A stretch of 64,000 nucleotides of DNA from Enterobacter chuandaensis (GTDB taxonomy: Bacteria > Pseudomonadota > Gammaproteobacteria > Enterobacterales > Enterobacteriaceae), in the NCBI RefSeq assembly GCF_003594915.1, contig NZ_QZCS01000003.1, positions 186,001 through 250,000 of the forward strand, given 5' to 3'. Below are positions 1 through 11,652 of the stretch, one piece after another. How positions within the stretch are numbered: the stretch's first letter is position 1; each line of letters opens with the position of its first letter. Both the position numbers and the translations under genes were made by a program. The notes below the pieces were generated by a model that worked only from the letters and a program-made list of their open reading frames with translations, ran no database searches and was not told the DNA's origin.

Positions 1-104
1 GCCTTTGTGGGGCCTGTTAACGCAATATTACGAGTTGGTAAAGGCTCGTTTCATCGCCTCAACTCCGAATTCCTGAATGAGAGCACTTTTTGCTAAAAGT
101 GGAT

Positions 105-1103
105 TTATTTTGAACTGCTCAGGATCTGATCGATTAGAGAAAGTTCTTCCGCGGTAAACTGGCGGTTTTCCAGCATACCCACGGCATCATCAATCTGAGC
201 CGTTTTGCTGGCCCCGATCAGCACCGACGTGACTTCCTCATGGCGTAACACCCAGGCGAGCGCCATCTGCGACAGCTTCTGACCACGACTTTCCGCCAGG
301 GCGTTTAGCTTACGTACCTTCTCCAGTTTCTCCTCGGTGATCTGATCCGGGTTAAGGAACTGACTGCCGCTTGCTGCGCGAGAGTCTGCGGGAATACCGT
401 TCAGATAGCGGTTGGTTAATTGCCCGCCTGCCAGCGGCGAGAAGGGTATGCAGCCGACCCCCTTTTCCTGCAGAACATCCAGCAAACCCTCTTCCGGCGC
501 ACGTTCGAACATCGAGTATTTCGGCTGGTGGATCAGGCAGGGCGTGCCCAGATCGTTCAGGATATCAATCGCTTTTCGCGCCAGCTCGGCAGGATAGTTG
601 GATAAACCGACATACAGGGCTTTTCCCTGACGCACCAGATGGTCAAGCGCTTTCATGGTTTCCTGCAGCGGCGTCTCCGGGTCAGGACGGTGGTGATAGA
701 AGATATCGACATACTCCAGACCCGTGCGTTTCAGGCTTTGATCGAGGCTCGCCAGCAGGTATTTACGTGAGCCCCAGTCGCCGTAAGGGCCATCCCACAT
801 GGTATATCCCGCCTTCGTGGAGACGATCAGCTCGTCGCGCCAGGGCAGAAAATCCTCCTGCAAAATACGGCCGAAATTACGTTCGGCCGACCCCGGCGGG
901 GGACCATAGTTATTGGCAAGGTCGAAATGTGTAATACCCAGATCGAACGCGCGCTGTAAAAGTTGACGGCTGTTTTCGATAAGCGTGGCGTCACCAAAAT
1001 TATGCCACAGCCCCAGCGAGACCGCGGGCAACCTGAGTCCGCTTCGCCCGCAGCGGCGATACTGCATTGTCTGATAACGCTTTTTGTCCGGCTGATAACC
1101 CAT
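105..1103 (-). CDS. Aldo/keto reductase, YghZ/Gpr-like
   Basis: Predicted NADPH-dependent aldo/keto reductase of 332 aa. It closely resembles E. coli YghZ (Gpr, L-glyceraldehyde-3-phosphate reductase), as judged from memory. The TIM-barrel tetrad is visible: Asp61 and Tyr66 in HFDLANNYGPPPGS, Lys97 in STKAGY and a His at 137-138 in DIFYHHR. The C-terminal cofactor segment SVLIGASK is present. An AGAGG lies about 9 nt before the ATG. The gene is divergent from ipdC, with 185 nt between the two starts. The family detoxifies aldehydes such as methylglyoxal. The real substrate is not shown here; a link to indole-acetaldehyde made by its neighbour is only a thought. Confidence 0.9.
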   Translation of the reverse strand: MGYQPDKKRYQTMQYRRCGRSGLRLPAVSLGLWHNFGDATLIENSRQLLQRAFDLGITHFDLANNYGPPPGSAERNFGRILQEDFLPWRDELIVSTKAGYTMWDGPYGDWGSRKYLLASLDQSLKRTGLEYVDIFYHHRPDPETPLQETMKALDHLVRQGKALYVGLSNYPAELARKAIDILNDLGTPCLIHQPKYSMFERAPEEGLLDVLQEKGVGCIPFSPLAGGQLTNRYLNGIPADSRAASGSQFLNPDQITEEKLEKVRKLNALAESRGQKLSQMALAWVLRHEEVTSVLIGASKTAQIDDAVGMLENRQFTAEELSLIDQILSSSK

Positions 1104-1187
1104 TCGTAGGACCTCTCGTACTGAAGATAAAAAACAGTGTATGCGTTTACATTAACGTGAAAAAAAGCAGCATAGCCCAGCATTTTT

Positions 1188-2947
<1,760 letters not shown>

Positions 2948-4183
2948 TTACTTATCGTTTCGCCAGGCCATCATCATCGGTTTGCCCGCCAGCAGGAGCC
3001 AGGCGGGCAACATCACGATGCAGAGCAGCGGGAACAGCGTCGAATCCGGCACTACCACCGCCGCCATAAACAGGCTCAGCCATGCATCCCGCGTCACCAC
3101 CAGTACCAGCCCCAGAATTGAGCAGGAAACGGTAATCGCCGCCGGCACCGCGTCGACGTGCTCGTGCAGCATCAGCCCCAGCGCCACGCCGACAAACACC
3201 GCCGGGAAGATGCGCCCGCCGCGGAAACCGCACGCGGCAGCGACGACCAGCGCCGCCAGTTTGATGACGGCAAACAGCAGATAGTCAGAGACGCTAAACA
3301 CCTGGCTGAAGGCCAGCTGCTGCATCTCGTCCAGACCTTTGAACATGGTCACCGTTCCGCCAATCGTCCCTAAAACACCGAGGATTAACCCCCCCGTTCC
3401 CAGAATCAATACCGGATGTTTGAGTTTATGCACCAGTCGGTGCAGGCGCGGAAGACACCATACCGCCACCATTCCCAGCGCGATAGCGATCGCGACGACG
3501 ATGGCGCCGCTGAATATATCTGCAATCTGCATCTCTCCGTAGTGCGGCAGGGAGAGGGAGAAATGGGGATGGAAAAACAGGCTTGTCGTCAGCGCGCCGG
3601 CAGCCGCTGCCATCAGCGGAGCAAACAGCTTATCCCAGAGCGGAACGTCGTTATCACTGGTCAGCGTCTGAGAAAAGATCAGGGCAGCAGCAACGGGCGT
3701 GCCGAAAAGCGCCCCGATGGTGCCAGCGGAGGCGAGGATGGTCCAGTCCAGCGCGCCGACGCGAGGCAGAATGCGTGAGCCAAGGTAAACCGCCAGACCA
3801 ATATTCACCGCCATAATTGGATGCTCGGGGCCCAGACTGACGCCACCCGCCAGGCCCACGATCAGCGCGACGATCAGCCCCGGCAGCGCTGAGGGGGGAA
3901 CCGGGGCGCCAATCAGGGGTTCCAGCGCCGGGTCCGGTCCGGCGTGGCCGGGACTGAAACGGATCACCAGGCCCACCGCAATACCGGTTAACGTCAGCAT
4001 CAGGATGATCCACGCAGACGAATCCGCGGTTACCCCCAGTTTTGCCGGTAGCGCCGTCCATAACAGACTTTGCAGCACCGACGCGACTTTCATCACGATA
4101 ATAAGGACCAGGCTTGAGGCCACGCCAATGAGTAGCGCCGGAATTGCCAGCAACAGCATGGTTCTGGCTCGCGGGTGGAGCAT
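2948..4183 (-). CDS. yfeO: CLC-family ion channel/transporter YfeO
   Basis: Inner-membrane protein of the CLC chloride channel/antiporter superfamily, about 411 aa, with many hydrophobic helices. CLC signatures are visible: GPEHP (family GxEGP, with the gating-type Glu kept), GALFGTP, and [14 protein letters not shown] in the C-terminal half. The start MLHPRARTM matches E. coli YfeO; a longer form from 4201 would add six residues. Its physiological ion is unknown. It is convergent with ipdC and divergent from glk, as in E. coli where yfeO neighbours glk. Confidence 0.93.
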   Translation of the reverse strand: MLHPRARTMLLLAIPALLIGVASSLVLIIVMKVASVLQSLLWTALPAKLGVTADSSAWIILMLTLTGIAVGLVIRFSPGHAGPDPALEPLIGAPVPPSALPGLIVALIVGLAGGVSLGPEHPIMAVNIGLAVYLGSRILPRVGALDWTILASAGTIGALFGTPVAAALIFSQTLTSDNDVPLWDKLFAPLMAAAAGALTTSLFFHPHFSLSLPHYGEMQIADIFSGAIVVAIAIALGMVAVWCLPRLHRLVHKLKHPVLILGTGGLILGVLGTIGGTVTMFKGLDEMQQLAFSQVFSVSDYLLFAVIKLAALVVAAACGFRGGRIFPAVFVGVALGLMLHEHVDAVPAAITVSCSILGLVLVVTRDAWLSLFMAAVVVPDSTLFPLLCIVMLPAWLLLAGKPMMMAWRNDK

Positions 4184-4254
4184 GATGATTTCCTTGTACA
4201 AAACGCAATGACGTTACTTTGCACATTAAGCTTTATGGCAATAGTGCAAAAGGT

Positions 4255-4270
4255 GCTGAAACGGTAAAGT
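4255..4270 (+). promoter_or_regulatory. Possible Cra (FruR) site upstream of glk
   Basis: GCTGAAACGGTAAAGT resembles the left half of the Cra consensus GCTGAAACG-TTTCA, with a poor right half. It lies in the 205-nt yfeO-glk divergent region, about 120 nt before the glk ATG. E. coli glk is reported to be a Cra target, which makes the match plausible but not proven. Confidence 0.4.
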
Positions 4271-4388
4271 TATTCTGTGACGAAGATCGATAATCCACGG
4301 GCATTCACCTTCCGGTCGTTGTTGTTATCACGCCTTGAATTTACAGTGTCCCAAAGATTTATTCTGACTTTAGCGGAGCAGTAGAAGA

Positions 4389-5354
4389 ATGACAAAGTAT
4401 GCTTTGGTAGGCGATGTGGGCGGCACGAACGCGCGCCTCGCATTATGCGATGTAAGTAGCGGTGAAATTTCCCGGGCGAAAACCTACTCCGGGCTGGATT
4501 ATCCTAGCCTCGAGGCCGTTGTCCGCGTCTATCTGGACGAGCATCAGGTGAGCGTCGAAGACGGCTGCATCGCCATTGCCTGCCCGATCACCGGCGACTG
4601 GGTAGCAATGACCAACCATACCTGGGCATTCTCCATCGCAGAGATGAAAAAGAACCTCGGGTTCGCGCATCTGGAAATTATCAATGACTTCACCGCGGTG
4701 TCCATGGCGATCCCGATGCTCAAGCCGGAGCACCTGATTCAGTTTGGCGGCGCGGAGCCGGTCGAAGGCAAGCCGATTGCGGTCTACGGTGCCGGTACCG
4801 GTCTGGGCGTTTCGCACCTGGTGCATGTTGCTCAGCGCTGGGTGAGCCTGCCGGGTGAAGGCGGCCACGTGGATTTTGCGCCAAACAGTGAAGAGGAGGG
4901 CATTATCCTCGAAGAGTTACGCGCGGAGATCGGCCACGTTTCCGCTGAGCGCGTCCTGTCAGGGCCGGGGCTTGTGAACCTGTACCGCGCGATTGTGAAA
5001 TCGGACGGTCGTCTGCCGGAAAACCTGCAGCCGAAAGACGTCACTGAACGCGCGCTGGCGGACAGCTGCATCGACTGCCGTCGTGCTTTGTCGCTGTTCT
5101 GTGTGATCATGGGGCGTTTCGGCGGCAACCTGGCGCTAACGCTGGGCACCTTTGGTGGAGTCTATATTGCGGGCGGGATCGTACCGCGCTTCCTCGAGTT
5201 CTTTAAAGCCTCGGGCTTCCGCGGCGGGTTTGAAGATAAAGGGCGTTTCAGAAGCTACGTGCAGGATATTCCTGTTTATCTCATCGTGCACGATAACCCT
5301 GGCCTGCTGGGTTCGGGTGCCCATCTGCGTCAGGTTCTCGGTCAAATCCTCTGA
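4389..5354 (+). CDS. glk: Glucokinase
   Basis: Cytoplasmic ATP-dependent glucokinase making glucose-6-phosphate from free intracellular glucose. Its 321 aa equals the E. coli length. The N-terminal phosphate-binding motif [13 protein letters not shown] (residues 8-20) and the [16 protein letters not shown] segment of bacterial group A glucokinases are present. The ATG follows GAGCAGTAGAAGA. It is transcribed alone, and a perfect 20-bp palindrome lies just after the stop. Glk matters mainly when glucose arrives by non-PTS routes or from disaccharide hydrolysis. Confidence 0.97.
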   Translation: MTKYALVGDVGGTNARLALCDVSSGEISRAKTYSGLDYPSLEAVVRVYLDEHQVSVEDGCIAIACPITGDWVAMTNHTWAFSIAEMKKNLGFAHLEIINDFTAVSMAIPMLKPEHLIQFGGAEPVEGKPIAVYGAGTGLGVSHLVHVAQRWVSLPGEGGHVDFAPNSEEEGIILEELRAEIGHVSAERVLSGPGLVNLYRAIVKSDGRLPENLQPKDVTERALADSCIDCRRALSLFCVIMGRFGGNLALTLGTFGGVYIAGGIVPRFLEFFKASGFRGGFEDKGRFRSYVQDIPVYLIVHDNPGLLGSGAHLRQVLGQIL

Positions 5355-5364
5355 CGCATCACAA

Positions 5365-5384
5365 CCCTCTCCCGCGGGAGAGGG
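5365..5384. repeat. CCCTCTCCC/GGGAGAGGG palindromic repeat, copy 1
   Basis: CCCTCTCCCGCGGGAGAGGG is a perfect 20-bp palindrome between the convergent glk and ypdB genes. At least five further copies of this family occur in the window, all between genes. It could act as a bidirectional terminator stem, although no clear T tract follows on either side. Confidence 0.8.
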
Positions 5385-5392
5385 TGCTTTCT

Positions 5393-6124
5393 TTACAGGT
5401 GCATCAGCTGGCGGAACTCTTTCACCTTGCTGCGGCTTACCGGTACCTGAAAATCCAGATCCTTCAGACGCAAAATGTAGGTGTTGTTAAACCAGGGTTC
5501 GATCTCGCGGATCTTGTTTAAATTGACGCAAAACGAACGGTGGCAGCGGAAAAAGTGTGCCGCCGGCAGCTTGCTGCAAAACTCGGTGATGTTCATCGCC
5601 ATCACGTACGATTCCCGCCGCGTATAGACAAACGTCATCTTTTCATGGGCTTCGGCATAGTAAATATCATTGACCGGCGTCACGATGATGCGCTCGTCTT
5701 TGACGAGATTAATGGTGTCGTTTTCGCGTACCGTTGGAGTGGCGCTAGCGGGAGCGCTCTGCTGCTGCCATGCGGCCTCCAGCTTTTGCAGCATGCTGAC
5801 AATTCGCGACTCCTGGTAAGGCTTCAGAATATAGTCAAATGCCTCCAGCTCGAAGGCCTCAACGGCGTGCTCTTTCCAGGCGGTAACGAACACAATAAAC
5901 GGCTTATGGGCAAACTGATTGATGTTTTGCGCCAGTAATACGCCGTCCAGGGAGGGAATATTGATATCCAGGAAAATCGCGTCGACCCGGTTATGCTGCA
6001 AAAACTTCAGTACATCCAGACCATCATCAAAGGTACCCACAATCTCCATCTGGCTGTAGGTTTTGATAAGCCAGCTGAGCTCCTGTTGAGCCAGGAATTC
6101 ATCTTCTACGATGATGACTTTCAT
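5393..6124 (-). CDS. ypdB: LytTR response regulator YpdB (PyrR)
   Basis: Response regulator of the YpdA/YpdB (PyrS/PyrR) pair, 243 aa. The N-terminal receiver domain carries the phospho-acceptor Asp53 in FLDINIPSLDG, acidic residues in VEDEF near the start, and Lys in DYILKPY. The C-terminal half is a LytTR DNA-binding domain (from about residue 135 to the end; ends PVSRSKVKEFRQLMHL). In E. coli it responds to extracellular pyruvate and activates yhjX. The start MKVIIVEDEF at 6124 is chosen over an in-frame ATG 39 codons upstream that lies inside ypdA. Only one base separates it from the ypdA stop. Confidence 0.95.
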   Translation of the reverse strand: MKVIIVEDEFLAQQELSWLIKTYSQMEIVGTFDDGLDVLKFLQHNRVDAIFLDINIPSLDGVLLAQNINQFAHKPFIVFVTAWKEHAVEAFELEAFDYILKPYQESRIVSMLQKLEAAWQQQSAPASATPTVRENDTINLVKDERIIVTPVNDIYYAEAHEKMTFVYTRRESYVMAMNITEFCSKLPAAHFFRCHRSFCVNLNKIREIEPWFNNTYILRLKDLDFQVPVSRSKVKEFRQLMHL

Positions 6125-6125
6125 A

Positions 6126-7832
6126 TTACTCACCCTGAGGTAACAGTGATGTCGTCGTATGAACAGGGGAGCGTTCATTCGGGACGTAAAAAGCGATTTC
6201 AGTGCCTGGTTCAAGACGGTGAATATGCAGCCCGTCGCCATAGAGAAGCTTGACCCGATGGTGCACGTTCAGCAGCCCGATTTTATTTCCCGGCATCTCG
6301 TTAGATTCCACCCGTTCAATAACTTTTGGATTAATCCCGTGGCCGGTATCGCGCACGGCAATTCGCACCCGGTTGCCGCTTTCGGTGATGCTGATGGTGA
6401 CCACCCCTTTGCCTTTGCAGGGCTGAATACCATGAACAATCGCGTTTTCGACCAGCGGCTGGATCAGCAGGCTCGGTATCACGCAGTTGACCTCTTCATC
6501 AATATCGTAAATCACCGTGAGCTTGTCGCCAAAGCGCGCCTGCTCGATCGCGATGTAGTCTTTGATCTGATACAGCTCTTTTTTGATGTCGATCTGCTCG
6601 TCATCTTTCAGCTCAATGTTGTAGCGCAGATAGCGCGACAGGTTAAAAATCAGCTGGCGCGCGGTGTCCGGATTAAGACGAATGGAGGAAGAGATGGCAT
6701 TCAGCGCGTTAAACAGGAAATGGGGATTGATTTTGCTCTGCAGCGCGCGCAGCTCTGCCTTATTTGCCATCTCGCGCAGCTGCTCGGCACGGGAGACCTC
6801 AAGCTGGGTGGAGATAATCTGCGACAGGCCAATGGCCATCTCCTGTAGCGTAGAGGTGATCTGATGCGCGTGACAGTAATAAATTTTCAGCGTGCCCGTC
6901 ACCACGCCTTTTTCCCATAGCGGGATCACCAGCATCGAGTGTATTTCCGGCGTCCGGTGGGCTTCATCGTTGTTTTTAATAATGATTTTACCGTAGTTAA
7001 TCGCCTGTCGGGTGGTTGGGCTAATGGTGTCATCATTATCGCGATAGTTATGCTCCCCGACGCCAACGTAGGCCAGAACGTGGTCGATATTGGTGATGGC
7101 AACGGCGTCAGCGTGGATGTCGTGGCGAATGATCTCGCAGACCTGACGCAGCGACTCCGCGTTAACGTGGCGGAAAAGCGGCAGCGTTTTGTTGGCGATA
7201 TCCAGCGCCAGCTTGGCCTGACGGGCGGCGCTGGCCTCTTTTTCCCCTTCAACGCTCTGTACCAGCAGCACGATAAAACCGATGCAGACGCTGCCGAGGA
7301 TCATTGGAATACCAATTTTCGAGACGATATCCAGCCCCAGCGCGGTGGTGGGAGCCCAGACGACGACCAGGATCATGGTCAGCGTTTCGCACACCATGCC
7401 TGCGACGATCCCGGCGCGCCAGCGCTGCTTTTTCGGGATCTTGCGGCTGATCCAGCCGGAAAGCACCCCGGCAATAATGCTGGTGATAAAGCACGGCACC
7501 GCCGTAACGCCACCGATATCAATCAGGTAGCGGTGCGTTCCGGCAATTACGCCGGTGATGATACCCACCCACGGGCCAAACAAAATCCCGCCGGACATGA
7601 CGGCGATAATACGTACGTTAACCAGCGAACCCTCTACCGGCACCCCGGACCAGGTACTGAACAGGGCGAACAGCGAAAAGATGGCGGTTACGGCCAGCAG
7701 CTCTTTCGGCGAGTGTGCGGATTTGTGCAACAGTTCGCGAAACAGGCGAATGCGAATGAGGAAGAACAGGCAAATCAGCATTAATGCCGCACGGTCAAAT
7801 ACCGCCAGCAGCATAGTGAATATTTCGTGCAC
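6126..7832 (-). CDS. ypdA: Pyruvate-responsive sensor kinase YpdA (PyrS)
   Basis: Membrane histidine kinase of the LytS type, 568 aa. Residues 1-190 carry about six hydrophobic segments of the 5TM-LYT sensor class, followed by a GAF domain (about 215-345) and a His kinase core with His371 in [15 protein letters not shown]. The ATPase motifs [16 protein letters not shown] and GLLNVHHR follow. In E. coli it senses external pyruvate and signals to YpdB, encoded immediately downstream in the same operon. The operon is divergent from alaC, whose product consumes or makes pyruvate. Confidence 0.95.
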   Translation of the reverse strand: MHEIFTMLLAVFDRAALMLICLFFLIRIRLFRELLHKSAHSPKELLAVTAIFSLFALFSTWSGVPVEGSLVNVRIIAVMSGGILFGPWVGIITGVIAGTHRYLIDIGGVTAVPCFITSIIAGVLSGWISRKIPKKQRWRAGIVAGMVCETLTMILVVVWAPTTALGLDIVSKIGIPMILGSVCIGFIVLLVQSVEGEKEASAARQAKLALDIANKTLPLFRHVNAESLRQVCEIIRHDIHADAVAITNIDHVLAYVGVGEHNYRDNDDTISPTTRQAINYGKIIIKNNDEAHRTPEIHSMLVIPLWEKGVVTGTLKIYYCHAHQITSTLQEMAIGLSQIISTQLEVSRAEQLREMANKAELRALQSKINPHFLFNALNAISSSIRLNPDTARQLIFNLSRYLRYNIELKDDEQIDIKKELYQIKDYIAIEQARFGDKLTVIYDIDEEVNCVIPSLLIQPLVENAIVHGIQPCKGKGVVTISITESGNRVRIAVRDTGHGINPKVIERVESNEMPGNKIGLLNVHHRVKLLYGDGLHIHRLEPGTEIAFYVPNERSPVHTTTSLLPQGE

Positions 7833-8218
7833 GAGCAGACCTGGGAAAACGGGAAAGAACCATCATAAAAAACCTGAGGCGCATTGACCAGCTATCCGTC
7901 AGGTTTATCAAATGAGGAAAAACCATAATTTACAAAGGGGATTATATACCGAGGATTGATGTGCCCTGATTTTTTCTCAGCGTTAGTTCGCCAGGTAACT
8001 GTTTTGATATCATTGTGTTAAATAACGGCTAACGGAATGGCGTTATCAGAACCCATGCTTCCGCTATCAGTCAGGGCCGTGTTCCGGTTTTCGCGCGTGC
8101 GCTTTTTTTTCATTTCCCTCTCGACAGCGTGTTTTTTTTCAGGTTATTTTCTAAGCACGCCACATCGGTGGCAGCGTCGCTCGGACGGTCCGGGCGCTAA
8201 CGTTAATCTGAGGAATCT
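7833..8218. other. Divergent intergenic region ypdA/alaC
   Basis: These 386 nt separate the divergent ypdA and alaC starts. The region is AT-rich compared with the genes and contains two T-runs (T8-T9) about 80-110 nt before alaC. I see no gene, convincing operator or palindrome. It must hold both promoters, but I cannot place them. Confidence 0.5.
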
Positions 8219-9457
8219 ATGGCTGAATTCAGTCCTGAACGCCGTTTCACGCGTATCGATCGTCTCCCCCCTTATGTTTTCAATATCACTGCTGAACTGA
8301 AAATGGCTGCGCGTCGGCGCGGCGAAGATATCATTGATTTCAGCATGGGTAACCCTGACGGCCCAACGCCACCGCATATCGTCGAAAAGCTCTGCACGGT
8401 TGCCCAGCGCCCGGATACGCACGGCTACTCAACCTCTCGCGGTATTCCCAGGTTACGTCGCGCGATCTCGCGCTGGTATCAGGATCGCTATCAGGTTGAT
8501 ATCGATCCGGAAAGTGAAGCGATTGTCACCATCGGCTCGAAAGAGGGGCTGGCACACCTGATGCTGGCCACGCTGGATCACGGTGATACGGTGCTGGTAC
8601 CCAATCCAAGTTACCCAATCCATATCTACGGCGCGGTGATTGCCGGGGCGCAGGTGCGCTCTGTGCCGCTGGTGGAAGGTGTCGATTTCTTTAACGAACT
8701 GGAACGTGCTATTCGCGAAAGCTACCCGAAACCGAAGATGATGATCCTCGGTTTCCCGTCGAACCCAACGGCGCAGTGCGTGGAGCTTGATTTCTTCGAG
8801 AAGGTTGTCGCTCTGGCCAAACGTTATGACGTGCTGGTGGTTCATGATTTAGCCTACGCCGATATTGTCTATGACGGCTGGAAAGCCCCGTCGATAATGC
8901 AGGTTCCGGGCGCGCGTGACGTGGCGGTGGAGTTCTTCACCCTGTCGAAAAGTTACAACATGGCGGGCTGGCGTATTGGCTTTATGGTGGGTAACAAAAC
9001 GCTGGTAAGTGCACTGGCGCGTATCAAGAGTTACCACGATTACGGTACCTTCACCCCGCTGCAGGTTGCCGCTATTGCCGCTCTGGAGGGCGATCAGCAG
9101 TGCGTTCACGACATTGCTGCTCAGTATAAACGTCGCCGCGACGTGCTGGTGAAAGGGTTACATGAGGCCGGCTGGATGGTAGAGATGCCGAAAGCGTCCA
9201 TGTACGTTTGGGCGAAAATCCCGGAGCCGTACGCAGCGATGGGGTCGCTGGAGTTTGCTAAAAAGCTGCTGCAGGACGCGAAGGTCTGTGTGTCCCCGGG
9301 CATCGGCTTTGGTGATTATGGTGACACCCATGTGCGCTTTGCTTTAATCGAAAACAGCGATCGTATTCGTCAGGCGGTGAGGGGCATCAAGAGTATGTTC
9401 CGGGCCGATGGCCTGCTCTCAGCAAAGAGCGTTGCTGAAAACCCCGTGTCCTCATGA
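8219..9457 (+). CDS. alaC: Glutamate-pyruvate aminotransferase AlaC
   Basis: PLP-dependent class I/II aminotransferase interconverting pyruvate plus glutamate with alanine plus 2-oxoglutarate; it is the main alanine-forming enzyme with AlaA in E. coli. At 412 aa it has the family length. The PLP lysine is Lys244 in [15 protein letters not shown]; Asn182 (FPSNPT), Asp210 and Tyr213 (VHDLAYADI) bind the cofactor. The ATG follows GAGGAATCT. It is a single-gene unit ending at a strong hairpin terminator shared with the opposing lpxP-ypdK side. Confidence 0.96.
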   Translation: MAEFSPERRFTRIDRLPPYVFNITAELKMAARRRGEDIIDFSMGNPDGPTPPHIVEKLCTVAQRPDTHGYSTSRGIPRLRRAISRWYQDRYQVDIDPESEAIVTIGSKEGLAHLMLATLDHGDTVLVPNPSYPIHIYGAVIAGAQVRSVPLVEGVDFFNELERAIRESYPKPKMMILGFPSNPTAQCVELDFFEKVVALAKRYDVLVVHDLAYADIVYDGWKAPSIMQVPGARDVAVEFFTLSKSYNMAGWRIGFMVGNKTLVSALARIKSYHDYGTFTPLQVAAIAALEGDQQCVHDIAAQYKRRRDVLVKGLHEAGWMVEMPKASMYVWAKIPEPYAAMGSLEFAKKLLQDAKVCVSPGIGFGDYGDTHVRFALIENSDRIRQAVRGIKSMFRADGLLSAKSVAENPVSS

Positions 9458-9460
9458 CAT

Positions 9461-9494
9461 AAAAAAACAGGAGCCAAATGGCTCCTGTTTTTTT
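9461..9494. terminator. Bidirectional terminator between alaC and ypdK
   Basis: The stem ACAGGAGCC/GGCTCCTGT with an AAAT loop is preceded by A7 and followed by T8, so it can work as a rho-independent terminator on both strands. It closes alaC on the plus strand and ypdK/lpxP on the minus strand. Confidence 0.9.
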
Positions 9495-9509
9495 GACTGC
9501 ATGTTCTCA

Positions 9510-9581
9510 CTAGATCATCAGGGCAAAGGTTCCGGCCCAGACTAAAACGATCACCGAAATGCCCATAAAGAAATATTTCAC
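9510..9581 (-). CDS. ypdK: Small membrane protein YpdK (23 aa)
   Basis: A 23-codon ORF with a GTG start encodes VKYFFMGISVIVLVWAGTFA followed by LMI. It is nearly the same as E. coli YpdK, a known single-span inner-membrane small protein downstream of lpxP. The whole peptide is one hydrophobic helix. GGAG lies 9 nt before the GTG. An overlapping out-of-frame ATG seven bases upstream opens a different reading frame that matches nothing I know. The function of YpdK is unknown. Confidence 0.85.
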   Translation of the reverse strand: MKYFFMGISVIVLVWAGTFALMI

Positions 9582-9939
9582 GTTTCATCGCTCCGCGTAT
9601 CTTGTGGTACGCATTTAAAAACAGAGTCCAACTGATTATAGAGAACTGAAATCCCGGCTAAACAGAAATGAGAATTTTCCCGTTACGCCGATGACTCCCG
9701 CTCAGAATTCTGTGCTTTCCTGGTGCCAGACGGCGCTAATGTACGCTTAAAAATGAGGAGTGACAAGAGGGATTTTTTTAAATAATTTCCGCTACTTACG
9801 AGTGTCGTGGAACGGCGACAGTTTGATTTCACAACGCAATAAATTCACTTTGGGCGACGCTAACAAGGACGGTTTAGCAGTGAGTTGACAGGTGATTGAA
9901 AAGGCTAGTTTCTTAGCGAAACTAACCTTCATGCAGGGA
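9582..9939. other. Intergenic region lpxP-ypdK
   Basis: These 358 nt lie between the lpxP stop and the ypdK start on the minus strand. The only structure I see is a hairpin at 9901-9929. The rest is AT-rich without a convincing ORF. A promoter for ypdK is likely here but not identified. Confidence 0.45.
9901..9929 (-). terminator. Hairpin downstream of lpxP
   Basis: Read on the minus strand, AAGGTTAGTTTC pairs with GAAACTAGCCTT around a GCTAA loop, with one mismatch, 11 nt after the lpxP stop. It is followed by TTCAAT, a weak U tract, so it may be a terminator or an mRNA 3'-end stabiliser. Confidence 0.55.
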
Positions 9940-10857
9940 TTAAATATAGAGGGAAGCTTCGCCAAGAGGGCGCGTTTTGAAACGGCGATGCATCCAGAGA
10001 TATTGCTCCGGTGCGCGCATGATTTCAGTTTCAATGACCTTATTGATAAACACTGCTGCTTCACACTCGTTTTCCGGATAGTTAGCCATTTCCGGAGAGA
10101 TGTGCAGACGGTAGCCTGACTTATCCGCTTTTCTCACCATCGTCACGGTCAGCATGGAGGCACCCGACAAACGCGAAATGACGAAGGTACCGTTGGTCGT
10201 CGCAACGTCTTTTACGGCAAAGAAGGGAGCAAAGCTACTGCCTTTGCGTCCATAATCCTGATCGGGAGCAAACCAGACTGCCTCGCCTTTCTTCAGGGCG
10301 CCAACCATACCGCGCAGATTATTACGGCTGATCATCGCTTTATTGGATCGCATGCGGCCTCGCGTCTGAACCCACTCCATCAGCGCACTGTTGTGCGGTC
10401 TGTAGGTTGCCATCATTGGCTGACAAAGCCCCATCACGCGCCCGCCCAGCTCCAGTGACATAAAGTGCACGCCAACAACCATCACGCCGCGTTTTTGCAG
10501 CTGTGCGCGTTTAAGGTTATCCAGCCCTTCTACATCAAACCACTTGCGGACGCGTTCATCCGGCCAGAACCAGGCCATGCCCGTTTCAAACAGCGCCATG
10601 CCGATAGATTTAAAGTTTTCGGAGATGAGTTTCTCACGTTCTTCAGCATTGTACTGAGGAAAGCAAAGCTCGATGTTTTTGCGCGCGATGGATTCGCGAC
10701 GTTTCAGGAAATAGCGGGATGCGCTGCCCAGTTTCGACCCTAGCAAACGCAGCACAGGATAGGGGAGTTGAACCAGTAGCCAGAGAACGCCAAGACCAAA
10801 CCATGTAAACCAGTAACGCGGGTGTAAAAACGCACGTTCAAATTTGGATTGAGACAA
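9940..10857 (-). CDS. lpxP: Palmitoleoyl-ACP lipid A acyltransferase LpxP
   Basis: Inner-membrane lysophospholipid-type acyltransferase that, in E. coli, adds palmitoleate to lipid A instead of laurate at low temperature. It has 305 aa, an N-terminal membrane anchor (residues 17-40) and the catalytic HX4E motif His131-Glu136 in VGVHFMSLELGGR. Similarity is closer to LpxP than to LpxL as I remember them (DVEGLDNLKRAQ, YGRKGSSFAPFFAV), and the position next to ypdK supports this. Cold-induced expression is known for the family; I did not identify its control elements. Confidence 0.94.
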   Translation of the reverse strand: MSQSKFERAFLHPRYWFTWFGLGVLWLLVQLPYPVLRLLGSKLGSASRYFLKRRESIARKNIELCFPQYNAEEREKLISENFKSIGMALFETGMAWFWPDERVRKWFDVEGLDNLKRAQLQKRGVMVVGVHFMSLELGGRVMGLCQPMMATYRPHNSALMEWVQTRGRMRSNKAMISRNNLRGMVGALKKGEAVWFAPDQDYGRKGSSFAPFFAVKDVATTNGTFVISRLSGASMLTVTMVRKADKSGYRLHISPEMANYPENECEAAVFINKVIETEIMRAPEQYLWMHRRFKTRPLGEASLYI

Positions 10858-11652
10858 AATAGTGAAACCTATGTGGAGCCTGTAAAGGTAGCGCAGCGAG
10901 TGCGATACGACGTGCCAATAAGACCGTTCTTCAAGGTGATGGTTGCAGGCTTTACCGAACTTTACGGCGTTGCCTGATCACTGCTGATTTGGGTGGTCGG
11001 CGTAATGTAGCACCGTTATATGTTATGTGCTATTACTCGTTTTTGATTAAAAAAGCGGCAATCGGGGAGGTGTTTGATTTCACAGTTTTTATATTCGCTT
11101 GCTAACAGCACATCAGTTTGCATGCGGTGGTGATGGAAACAACATTTGATCAGCAGGGGAGTTGGTAAAAACGGGCGGCGAGATAATTTGTGCCTGGTCA
11201 CTTATCTAAGAAAATTATTTACCGTTCCAGGTGAAGGAATAAGAAAATTCTCTGTGATATTTCTTATTTATTATTCATGCAATCAATAAAAATGAGAGAT
11301 TTCATTATTTCTTAATATCTCATTTTAATCAGCGTGAAATAACGTCAAGGGCTCCTTTCTTTGCTTTTGGGCTTAATGTTATGATGCAAATCAATACGCG
11401 ATGTTTTTGTTAGCGTTTAGCTGACTTTGATTGTTTATTCGAGATAAATCTTCGATTTATGTGTAAAGAGCAGTGTGTTTTTCTGGGTTGAACAATCTTT
11501 CCATAATAATGTTTCAGTGTAAAATTCTTAAGAAATTTCTCATGACGGATAAATGATCTGCACATTTGATTTTGTGCCGATCATTATTCTATTATTGCGC
11601 ATCAAGAACGACACCGTGAAGTTTGCTTAGCAAAACAAAGAGGGATGATTAA
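10858..11652. other. AT-rich region between lpxP and the T6SS remnant
   Basis: These 795 nt are clearly more AT-rich than the flanks, mainly from about 11020 to 11640, and contain no convincing gene. The part near 10858 must hold the lpxP promoter; the part near 11640 leads into tssB. High AT content before a T6SS cluster is the usual setting for H-NS silencing, which is inference. I looked for a copy of the argW 3' end (an att repeat) and for transposase remnants and found none. Confidence 0.5.

Noticed and set aside
1-104. Left edge of the window, before the aldo-keto reductase stop
   Set aside because: I see no gene, hairpin or repeat that can be supported in these 104 bases.
1138-1151. 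Second TyrR-like palindrome TGTATGCGTTTACA upstream of ipdC
   Set aside because: The arms are 4 bp too close, and the G-N14-C rule of TyrR boxes is not met.
11016-11201. 61-codon minus-strand frame in the AT-rich region before tssB
   Set aside because: No good ribosome-binding site and no resemblance to a known small protein; the length is unremarkable for non-coding sequence.
10858-11652. Search for an att direct repeat of the argW 3' end at the far side of the T6SS island
   Set aside because: No copy of GATTCCTGCAGGGGACA or its complement was seen, so island borders by direct repeat are not claimed.
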